Part shown: positions 44,083 through 50,522 of the stretch, piece by piece
How the letters are laid out: each line of letters begins with the position of its first letter
Position numbering within the stretch: position 1 is the stretch's first letter
Source: CAYVTV01 sp964526475
GTDB lineage: Bacteria > Bacteroidota > Bacteroidia > Bacteroidales > GCA-2748055
Direction: 5' to 3'
Assembly (NCBI GenBank): GCA_964526475.1
Contig: CAZGKF010000018.1
Coordinates: 1 to 50,522, forward strand
DNA length: 50,522 bases
Translations under genes and position numbers: made by a program
The notes under the pieces: model-generated
Told to the model about the DNA's origin: nothing
Databases searched by the model: none
Seen by the model: the letters and a program-made list of their open reading frames with translations, nothing else

Positions 44083-45057
44083 ATGAAAAGACTTTTCCCT
44101 TTCGTTTTGATCCTGATTTTGATATTCACCTCCTGCAAAGACCTTCACAAAGGTAAAGTACTTAAGCTTGCCCACGGATTAGACCCCTCTCATCCCGTAC
44201 ACCATGCTATGGTATTTATGGCCGACAGGTGTAAGGAATTATCGGATGGAGAGCTGCAAATAGAGATTTACCCTTCAGGACAACTTGGTTCAGAACAACA
44301 ATGCGTAGAGCTATTACAGATTGGCAGTCTTGGTATAACAAAAGTCTCTTCTGCCGTTATGGAAGGTTTTACAGATGATTTTAAAGTTCTCGGGCTTCCT
44401 TATATATTTAAGTCTAAGGATCATGCTTTCAGAGTGCTCGATGGCGATATCGGAAAAGATCTGCTTGCCTCACCTGAACCTTTTCTAATAAGAGGTCTGT
44501 GTTTTTATGACGCAGGAAGCAGAAGCTTCTATACCATTAATAAACCTATAACTCAGCCTGAAGACCTCAAGGGAATGAAAATCAGGGTAATGAAGAGCAT
44601 TGTCTCTTTTAACCTGGTAAGGGCAATGGGAGGATCTCCAACTCCAATAGATTGGGGCGAACTTTATACAGCTCTGCAAAGCGGGGTTGTGGACGGCGCT
44701 GAAAATAATCCGCCAAGCTTCTATACATCAAGACATTACGAAGTATGCAAATACTATTCCCTGAATGAACATAGTATGATCCCTGATGTATTGGTGATAA
44801 GCCTTAAAGTATGGAACGGACTGTCAGAGCAGGAAAAAGAATGGCTTCAGCAGGCTGTTGATGAATCAGTGCTTGTGCAAAGGGAATTATGGGAAAAATC
44901 GGAAAAGGAATCACTTAGAATTGTTGAAGAAGCAGGTGTGGAAATAAGTTTTCCCGACAAAGAGCCTTTTGCAGCCAGAGCGGAAAGTATTTACGAAATA
45001 TTTAAAAACCAGCCTGTTGTGTATAATCTGATTCAAAGGATTAAAGCTGAAGAATAA
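44083..45057 (+). CDS. dctP: TRAP transporter solute-binding protein (DctP family)
   Basis: 324 residues with a lipoprotein signal (ILIFTSC, lipidated Cys18), so the binding protein is membrane-tethered. Family blocks: LAHGLDPSHPVHHAM, EIYPSGQLGSEQQCVELLQIG, GLPYIFKSKDHAF, MKIRVMKS with the conserved Arg that binds the substrate carboxylate, and GELYTALQSGVVDGAENNP. It delivers an organic acid to DctQM, and with KDPG aldolase in front and kdu genes upstream it is most likely a uronate. Spacing to dctQ is 94 bases. Confidence 0.92.
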   Translation: MKRLFPFVLILILIFTSCKDLHKGKVLKLAHGLDPSHPVHHAMVFMADRCKELSDGELQIEIYPSGQLGSEQQCVELLQIGSLGITKVSSAVMEGFTDDFKVLGLPYIFKSKDHAFRVLDGDIGKDLLASPEPFLIRGLCFYDAGSRSFYTINKPITQPEDLKGMKIRVMKSIVSFNLVRAMGGSPTPIDWGELYTALQSGVVDGAENNPPSFYTSRHYEVCKYYSLNEHSMIPDVLVISLKVWNGLSEQEKEWLQQAVDESVLVQRELWEKSEKESLRIVEEAGVEISFPDKEPFAARAESIYEIFKNQPVVYNLIQRIKAEE

Positions 45058-45151
45058 TGTAATATTAATCCGGACAATGGAATGTATATGCTAATAATAT
45101 TAGAAAGAAAATAATATATATGCCATTTCCCATAAACTTTAATTTTTATAT

Positions 45152-45631
45152 ATGACTTTTCATAATGTTTTAAACAGGTGGCTTGAAATACTTCTGGTTT
45201 TCCTGATGTCTGTTCTGGTAATTGATGTCCTCTGGCAGGTAACCAGCCGGTATCTGTTATCATCCCCAAGTTCATTCACGGATGAGTTGGCCGGATTCCT
45301 GCTTATATGGGTAGGTCTTCTCGGAGCAGCTTATGTTGCCGGAAGAAATGAGCACCTTGCTATCGACATACTTTTACAGAAAACACGTGAGAGCCGCAGG
45401 AGAAACCTCGAATTAACTATTTTCATGTGTATGTTTGTCTTTGCTTTAACTGTAATGGTAATTGGAGGTTCCTGGCTGGTATATTCCCGTTTTATCCTTA
45501 AGGTTGTGTCCGCTGCCCTGCAGTTACCCCTCGGTTATGTTTACATCATACTGCCATTGAGCGGTCTATTAATAATGTACTACTCCATTTACCACATTCG
45601 CAGATTGTATGTGAGTGAATATAAACCTTAG
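45152..45631 (+). CDS. dctQ: TRAP transporter small membrane subunit (DctQ family)
   Basis: 159 residues with four hydrophobic helices. The DctQ pattern is seen in WLEILLVFLMSVLVIDVLWQV, then ADEL-equivalent FTDELAGFLLIWVGLLGAAY, RNEHLAIDI and LPLGYVYIILPLSGLLIMYY. It forms the membrane complex with DctM, whose gene begins 6 bases downstream. Confidence 0.92.
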   Translation: MTFHNVLNRWLEILLVFLMSVLVIDVLWQVTSRYLLSSPSSFTDELAGFLLIWVGLLGAAYVAGRNEHLAIDILLQKTRESRRRNLELTIFMCMFVFALTVMVIGGSWLVYSRFILKVVSAALQLPLGYVYIILPLSGLLIMYYSIYHIRRLYVSEYKP

Positions 45632-45637
45632 TTAATT

Positions 45638-47095
45638 ATGGAAGTTCTGATCCTTGTTTTGTCCTTTGTTATTCTCATTTCCATTGGCTTACCTATTGCA
45701 TTCAGTATCGGCCTTTCAGGTATTATTACGATGCTTTTTTCTATTGATACTATTCCGGCCTTTACAACATTTGCTCACCGGATGGCTACCGGACTTGACA
45801 GTTTTGCACTTCTGGCTATACCATTTTTCATCCTTGCAGGAAACATTATGAATTCAGGTGGTATAGCCATCAGATTGATAAATTTTGCAAGGGTGCTCGT
45901 AGGAGGCCTGACCGGGGGACTCGCATTTGTGAATGTGATCGCTAACATGCTTTTTGGAGCTATTTCAGGTTCAGCAGCTGCTTCAGCCTCTGCAATTGGC
46001 AGTATTATGGGACCTGAAATGAAAAGGGAGGGTTATCCCGATAACTTCAGTACTGCCGTAAATATTACCTCTGCCACTACCGGACTTACGATCCCCCCCA
46101 GCAATATCCTCATCGTTTATTCACTTGCAAGCGGTGGGGCTTCAATTACAGCACTCTTTCTGGCAGGGTATATTCCGGGTATTATGACAGGCCTTGCTAT
46201 CATGGTAGTTGCCATGTCAATGATTATATACAAAACAAGAGGTGTAAAGGGTGTATTAAGGACCTTATCCAAGCTTGCAATTCTCACAATCATTCTGATA
46301 GGTACCGGTATGGCAATGAAGGCCATCTACGATAACACAAGAGCCTCAGTCTATTTATCCGTTTTCTCTCTTCTTGGTATTGCATCAGGAGCTTTTATTA
46401 TTTACCTTTCAATAAAAAAATGGCAAAAAGTTAAAAACGGCATTGAAAAACTGTTTGATGCCTTACCCTCACTCCTTATGCTGGTTATTGTTATCGGAGG
46501 AATTGTAGCAGGATATTTCACAGCCACAGAAGCATCAGCGGTAGCAGTTTTATATGCCCTGATCCTTTCATTTATTTATAAACAAGTAAAAATTAAAGAC
46601 CTGCCCGGTATTATCCTGAAGTCTGTCCGCACCACTTCCATAGTTCTGCTTCTTGTCAGTGCTTCTATCGGACTTTCCTGGATAATGTCTTACGAGAATA
46701 TCCCTCAAAATGTCAGTGAAGGTTTATTAACCATTAGCAGTAATCCTTTCGTTGTTCTACTTATCATTAATTTTATTCTGCTGTTTGTTGGCATCTTCAT
46801 GGATATGACCCCCGCCGTGCTGATCTTTACACCTATCTTCCTTCCGGTAGTCACTACCCAACTAGGAATGGATCCGATACATTTCGGTATCATAATGGTG
46901 TTGAACCTTAGTGTCGGGTTATGTACACCTCCCGTTGGTTCAGTTCTGTTCATCGGATGCAGCGTAAATAATATCAAAATTGAAAAAGTCATTAAACCGC
47001 TACTGCCTCTGTTCATCGCAATGATAGTGGTACTAATGCTTGTTACCTACCTGCCGCAATTAAGTCTCTGGCTGCCATCTGTTTTTCTTAAATAA
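45638..47095 (+). CDS. dctM: TRAP transporter large membrane subunit (DctM family)
   Basis: 485 residues, about 55 longer than the usual DctM (about 427). The conserved parts are normal: PIAFSIGLSG, LLAIPFFILAGNIMN, ANMLFGAISGSAAASASAIGS, PPSNILIVYS, TATEASAVAVLYA and GLCTPPVGSVLF. The additional length lies at about residues 200-265 (LAILTIILIGTGMAMKA ... SVFSLLGIASGAFIIYLS) and reads as two extra membrane helices between the two halves of the transporter. This subunit carries the substrate and sodium path. It ends the eda-dctPQM unit. Confidence 0.92.
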   Translation: MEVLILVLSFVILISIGLPIAFSIGLSGIITMLFSIDTIPAFTTFAHRMATGLDSFALLAIPFFILAGNIMNSGGIAIRLINFARVLVGGLTGGLAFVNVIANMLFGAISGSAAASASAIGSIMGPEMKREGYPDNFSTAVNITSATTGLTIPPSNILIVYSLASGGASITALFLAGYIPGIMTGLAIMVVAMSMIIYKTRGVKGVLRTLSKLAILTIILIGTGMAMKAIYDNTRASVYLSVFSLLGIASGAFIIYLSIKKWQKVKNGIEKLFDALPSLLMLVIVIGGIVAGYFTATEASAVAVLYALILSFIYKQVKIKDLPGIILKSVRTTSIVLLLVSASIGLSWIMSYENIPQNVSEGLLTISSNPFVVLLIINFILLFVGIFMDMTPAVLIFTPIFLPVVTTQLGMDPIHFGIIMVLNLSVGLCTPPVGSVLFIGCSVNNIKIEKVIKPLLPLFIAMIVVLMLVTYLPQLSLWLPSVFLK

Positions 47096-47444
47096 AAGTT
47101 AGTTAATATTTTTTTTTGAGAAGTAGTCTTTTTTCAGTTGAAATCGTATATTTGTATTAAGTTATAATCTAAGGATAACTTGCACAAAAGATTAACAGAT
47201 TTGGACCTGCTCTTTCAGGGATGGGTGAGGTGTATTATAAATATACCTGAAGGTTTTTTTACTACCATAAACCTTTCAGGATTTTTATTACCTGTTTCAA
47301 ATTTTTTATTAATCAAAATATTCTCCCTCTCTGATAAAGTGTCTATCCTGCTATTCCCTCTTTATTCACTTTCTTTTATAAGGAAAATCTCATTTTATAA
47401 TTATAACACTTCTGATATTCAACGATTAACATAATATTTCTTTT
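47096..47444. other. Intergenic region with candidate kinase promoter
   Basis: 349 bases between dctM and the histidine kinase. A T9 run at about 47111-47117 has no stem before it. TATATTTG at 47147-47154 matches the TAnnTTTG -7 consensus. An 84-codon frame at 47180-47434 lacks family features and a plausible start context, and I do not call it a gene. Confidence 0.4.
47147..47154 (+). promoter_or_regulatory. Candidate -7 element (TATATTTG) for the histidine kinase
   Basis: Exact match to TAnnTTTG, 291 bases before the kinase ATG, which would imply a long leader of roughly 280 bases. No good -33 box at 19 bases. Confidence 0.35.
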
Positions 47445-49598
47445 ATGAATCAAGATTATAGAGTCTTATCAGAAAATCTTAGAGAGTTAAACAAAGAACT
47501 TGAAAAATTGCCTCTTGTTTCCGGACAAAAAGACAATATAATATGCATTATGGATTCCGATGCAAACATGGAATGGGCAAGCGATGGTTTTGTAAAGAAA
47601 TATGGGATTTCACCCGAAAAATTTAAAAAGATAAAAGGAGAAAATTTCAGAAATATTTCATTTAATAAGAATATTGATTCCATACTTCATGAGATTATTA
47701 CAAAACGTATCTCCCTTACATATCAGTCTGAATCAATAGATAATAATGGTAAAAAAATCAGCTCACAAACCACAATCACCCCTGTGTTTGACGAGAAGGG
47801 GGAAATTATCAGGCTGATGTCTGTTGATGCTGATGACACAAAGGAAGTTGAATACAAAAATGAACTGGGAAAAATTGTTTTAGAATTAAAGAGATCCGTC
47901 AAACTGCTTGAAGAAAAGCAAAAAGAAGCATATCTGCATCAAAAAACAATGAAAGCAAGGTATGTTAAAATGAAGGAAGAAAGGGATCTTTTAATGACCC
48001 TGATTAATAACATGCCGGATACAATTTATGTAAAAGATCGTAAGAGCAGGTTTAAAATTGGTAATAAAATGACTGCTAAAATCATGGGGGCAGAGTCACC
48101 AGACCAGCTAATTGGGAAAAGCGACTTTGATTTTTATCCCAAAGACATGGCTGAAGAATTTTTTAAAGATGAACAGGAGCATATGCATGCAGGCAGATCA
48201 TTGATTAATAAGGAAGAAAGAGGTAAGGATGAAAAAGGAAATTCCATAATAAAATCCGTAACCAAAATCCCTGTTAAAGACGAAAATGGTCATATTATAG
48301 GGATTACCGGAATCGGAAGAAATATTTCAAAACAAAAAGAAAATGAAAGTCTTTTAGTTGAGCAAACTGAAAGATTGAAGGAAATAAACACTTTGCTGGA
48401 GGAAAAGGAAGAAGAGATGCACCTCCAGGCTGAAGAGCTGAAATCTACAACCGAATACCTTCAGCAACTTAACAAGGAACTTGAAAAACTCTCACTCGTA
48501 GCAAGTAAAACAGATAACGTAATAGTTATTATGGACGGAGATGCAAACCTGGAATGGGTTAATAATGGCTTTATAAAAAAATATGGGATGTCGCTTGAAG
48601 AATTTAAGAGCAAGCGGGGTGTAAACCTCAGAAGCACTTCCTACAATAAGAATATTAACTCCATTCTGGAAGAAATAATAAAAAAAGGCATCCCTGTTAC
48701 ATACCAGTCTGAATACACTCATAAAGATGGTAGAAGAGCATGGTCCCAAACAACTATCTCTCCGGTGACTAATGAAGCAGGAGAAATTGTAAGGTTGATT
48801 GCAATAGATGCTGATATAACCAGGCTAATAGAAGCCGAAATGCAAATTCAGCATCAAAAAGACGAAATTGAAAAACAACATGATGAACTAAGAAAACTGA
48901 ATGCAACAAAAGATAAATTTTTTAATATAATCGCACATGATCTGAAAAATCCTTTTCATTCAATTATTGGATTTTCAGATTTACTTATAAGAAATTTTGC
49001 TGAAACTCCTGACGAAAAAAAGCGTGAATTTATCAGGCTTATAAAAGATTCTTCAACAAGTGCCTACGATCTTCTGGAAAACCTCCTGAACTGGTCAAGG
49101 ATGCAAACCAATAAGATCAGGTTCTCTCCATCCTATCTTAATATTCATGAAATAATCGATCAAAATATCCACATTATTAGCCTGGCACTTGAAAATAAAA
49201 ACATCAACCTTGTAACTCCCGAAGTTTCAGGAGAGATGATAGTATATGCTGACAGCAATATGGTCAACACAATAATTCGTAATCTTCTTAGTAATGCCGT
49301 TAAATTCAGTAAGGAAGGAGGAAGTATCACCATATCCCGGAAGTTAGAAGATGGGAAAATAAAAATAAGCATTATGGACACAGGTGTTGGAATAAGTGAA
49401 GAAGATCAGTCCAAACTATTTGAACTTAATGAATTCATGACCACTAAAGGAACGTCCGGGGAAATCGGAACAGGTTTGGGTTTGATTATTTGCAAAGAAT
49501 TTGCCCGGAAAATGGGAGGTGATATCAATGTTGAAAGCTACCCTGGAAAAGGAAGCACTTTCACTTTCACTATACCCATAACTGAACCAAAAACGTAG
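47445..49598 (+). CDS. Soluble PAS-PAS-PAS sensor histidine kinase
   Basis: 717 residues with no membrane helix or signal peptide. PAS1 (about 15-140) and PAS3 (about 345-465) are near copies: both contain LNKELEKL, IMDxDANxEW, GFxKKYG, YNKNI/FNKNI, TYQSE and SQTTI. PAS2 (about 180-300) is different (LINNMPDTIYVKDRKSRFKI, GKSDFDFYP) and ends VTGIGRNIS-like. Charged coiled coils join them (140-180, 300-345, 465-490). HisKA has the phospho-acceptor His498 in FFNIIAHDLKNP. The HATPase has NLLSNAVKFS, DTGVGISEEDQSKLF and GTGLGLIICKEF. PAS2 with DFYP resembles redox or ligand-sensing PAS4-type folds. No response regulator lies beside it. Its 3' end is overlapped antisense by the next gene. Confidence 0.9.
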   Translation: MNQDYRVLSENLRELNKELEKLPLVSGQKDNIICIMDSDANMEWASDGFVKKYGISPEKFKKIKGENFRNISFNKNIDSILHEIITKRISLTYQSESIDNNGKKISSQTTITPVFDEKGEIIRLMSVDADDTKEVEYKNELGKIVLELKRSVKLLEEKQKEAYLHQKTMKARYVKMKEERDLLMTLINNMPDTIYVKDRKSRFKIGNKMTAKIMGAESPDQLIGKSDFDFYPKDMAEEFFKDEQEHMHAGRSLINKEERGKDEKGNSIIKSVTKIPVKDENGHIIGITGIGRNISKQKENESLLVEQTERLKEINTLLEEKEEEMHLQAEELKSTTEYLQQLNKELEKLSLVASKTDNVIVIMDGDANLEWVNNGFIKKYGMSLEEFKSKRGVNLRSTSYNKNINSILEEIIKKGIPVTYQSEYTHKDGRRAWSQTTISPVTNEAGEIVRLIAIDADITRLIEAEMQIQHQKDEIEKQHDELRKLNATKDKFFNIIAHDLKNPFHSIIGFSDLLIRNFAETPDEKKREFIRLIKDSSTSAYDLLENLLNWSRMQTNKIRFSPSYLNIHEIIDQNIHIISLALENKNINLVTPEVSGEMIVYADSNMVNTIIRNLLSNAVKFSKEGGSITISRKLEDGKIKISIMDTGVGISEEDQSKLFELNEFMTTKGTSGEIGTGLGLIICKEFARKMGGDINVESYPGKGSTFTFTIPITEPKT

Positions 49599-50063
49599 CA
49601 TAGCCTGAATAACCATCCTGATTATTAGGGAAGGTTCATTGATAAAAAGAGCAGAAAAGTCTTCCCCTGTTTTAAGTTTTACTACTGCATAATGATAGCC
49701 CTCTATTGCCAAAAAATGGAAGTTGCTGTTTTTGTACAATGTAGGCGACAAATAAACGATTATCTTTTCTATTTCGTCATTCTTGTAAATCGTTTCTTCT
49801 CCGCCCTTTCGCCTGATTAGTTCAGTATCTCGAACCTCGTATTCTTCGCCTTTGTTTTTGGCTAAGTACTCAAAATGCAAGTATAGCGAAGTTATTGCGT
49901 CAATGCCCCAAAGAATGCTTACACCAATAATTGCATCAATACTAAATTGAAACCATATTAATATGCCTATAAACATTACTGATACAATCAACAACGATTG
50001 TAATGCACCTATATGGTTACGTGCTGTAATTGACAAATTTCTATCTTCCTGGATACCAACCAC
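49416..50063 (-). CDS. Small membrane protein, possible Rhs immunity protein; 3' end chimeric
   Basis: 215 residues if the whole frame is used. Residues 1-75 have two membrane helices (ALQSLLIVSVMFIGILIWF and AIIGVSILWGIDAITSLYL). Residues 75-150 form a small beta domain like bacterial PH modules (YEVRDTELIRRKGGEETIYKNDEIEKI, YHYAVVKLKTGEDF). The last 60 residues are read from the antisense strand of the kinase 3' end, are low in family character and look fortuitous. The natural stop seems lost at about 49600. The start is GTG at 50063, overlapping the Rhs-like gene by 23 bases; a TTG at 50038 is an alternative. Position right after a toxin-like C-terminus suggests an immunity role; this is inference. 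Confidence 0.5.
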   Translation of the reverse strand: MVGIQEDRNLSITARNHIGALQSLLIVSVMFIGILIWFQFSIDAIIGVSILWGIDAITSLYLHFEYLAKNKGEEYEVRDTELIRRKGGEETIYKNDEIEKIIVYLSPTLYKNSNFHFLAIEGYHYAVVKLKTGEDFSALFINEPSLIIRMVIQAMLRFWFSYGYSESESASFSRVAFNIDITSHFPGKFFANNQTQTCSDFPGRSFSGHEFIKFK

Positions 50064-50522
50064 CTTTTATCGCATTTTCAAAGTTCCAAATCTGATATTG
50101 TATTTCGTTCCCTAAAGGAACCAGATAATTATCATAAATATACTCTGCTCCTAAAGAAATCCCACCAACAGCAGCCCCTCCAACTGCTCCCCAAGGGATA
50201 CCAATTGCCGAACCTACAACTATTGAAGTGCCTAAAGAACCCAGTCTATAAGTAAATCTACCCGCGCCAATTTCTCCAGAACGAAGTTCTCCAATATCTG
50301 ATATTAAACTAATACCTGCTACAGCGTATCCAAGTCGACCTCCTATTTTTCCAAGGGTGCCATATGTAGAACTAAACCTTCCAAATGTTCCAATTTTGCT
50401 GGATAAGGGTAGAGACATTCGATATTTCAACATTCCAATTCGACTTAAGCCAATTGCGCCGGATGCGTAGCTTGCTGCATTTCCAACATCACCAATTGCC
50501 ATAGGCGGATGCCAACCATCCC
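50041..50522 (-). CDS. C-terminus of an Rhs-like polymorphic toxin (partial, runs off the window)
   Basis: The frame stays open from the window edge, so the N-terminal bulk lies beyond 50522; the ATG at 50502 is probably internal (the residues before it read DGWHPP). The visible 153+ residues are glycine- and serine-rich. They contain repeated SRIG, SKIGTFG, GKIGGRLGYAVAGISLISD and RFTYRLGSLGTS, then a hydrophobic glycine-zipper stretch GIPWGAVGGAAVGGISLG, and end NFENAIKGGWYPGR. This pattern I associate with C-terminal tips of Rhs/polymorphic toxins in Bacteroidota. A membrane-acting effector is possible. The following membrane-protein gene overlaps by 23 bases. Confidence 0.55.
   Translation of the reverse strand, partial: DGWHPPMAIGDVGNAASYASGAIGLSRIGMLKYRMSLPLSSKIGTFGRFSSTYGTLGKIGGRLGYAVAGISLISDIGELRSGEIGAGRFTYRLGSLGTSIVVGSAIGIPWGAVGGAAVGGISLGAEYIYDNYLVPLGNEIQYQIWNFENAIKGGWYPGR

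Noticed and set aside
47180..47434. 84-codon plus-strand ORF between dctM and the kinase
   Set aside because: Begins with a TTG, has no signal or family motif, is AT-driven in composition, and would occupy the leader of the kinase gene.
1..50522. CRISPR array, tRNA/rRNA genes, complete insertion sequence or origin
   Set aside because: No regularly spaced repeats, no cloverleaf-like or rRNA sequence and no transposase frame were seen on reading both strands.

Overview
The window looks like Bacteroidota (Bacteroidales/Marinilabiliales-like) chromosome. The evidence is AT-rich DNA, weak Shine-Dalgarno sites, TAnnTTTG-type promoter elements, a PorP/SprF protein next to a giant secreted protein with a gliding-motility (type IX secretion) C-terminal domain, and a catabolic gene set typical of plant or algal polysaccharide degraders. 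No rRNA, tRNA, CRISPR array or complete insertion sequence was seen.

Layout. 0-5.5 kb: a decayed 5' stub of glycerate kinase, an agmatinase / deoxyhypusine-synthase-like polyamine pair, a small outer-membrane protein, a PLP serine/threonine ammonia-lyase-type enzyme and a GPH-family sugar symporter. 5.7-9.4 kb: an ECF sigma factor, an overlapping membrane anti-sigma-like protein and a C39-peptidase ABC exporter. 9.4-15.2 kb (minus): a PorP-like protein and a 1617-residue modular T9SS substrate. 15.6-18.7 kb: an ankyrin/beta-rich envelope protein, a lipoprotein and an FHS-type sugar permease. 18.8-19.8 kb: a UroD/MtaA-fold zinc protein.

19.8-47.1 kb is the metabolic core, a uronate catabolism region. 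A minus-strand run (uxaE, uxaC, a ribokinase pseudogene, a PL6 lyase, a nucleoside hydrolase) diverges from a LacI-type regulator. A palindrome overlapping the deduced uxaE promoter is a good operator candidate. The plus strand follows with a fructuronate-reductase-like SDR, a PPi-type phosphofructokinase, a HAD protein, a LarA-like nickel epimerase/racemase, a PdxB-like dehydrogenase and gnd. After a minus-strand pair of exported proteins (VOC and aldo/keto reductase) and a Yip1-like protein come a frameshifted sialate O-acetylesterase, kduI, kduD, a DUF4861 lipoprotein, KDPG aldolase and a TRAP transporter (dctPQM). Together these can take galacturonate/glucuronate to tagaturonate, fructuronate and mannonate, and unsaturated uronates from lyases to KDG. 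KDG kinase, mannonate dehydratase and KdgF were not found here. The LarA homologue beside gnd suggests a testable mannonate-to-gluconate branch into the pentose phosphate pathway. No SusC/SusD pair is present; the TRAP system is the obvious uronate importer.

47.4-50.5 kb: a soluble three-PAS histidine kinase with a duplicated PAS module. Its 3' end is overlapped antisense by a small membrane protein that follows the C-terminus of an Rhs-like protein with glycine-zipper sequence, so the right edge is a toxin/immunity-like region apparently joined at the kinase stop codon. Several genes are visibly damaged (glycerate kinase, ribokinase, esterase), so small deletions are a recurrent theme. All functional calls rest on reading motifs; no database search was run.
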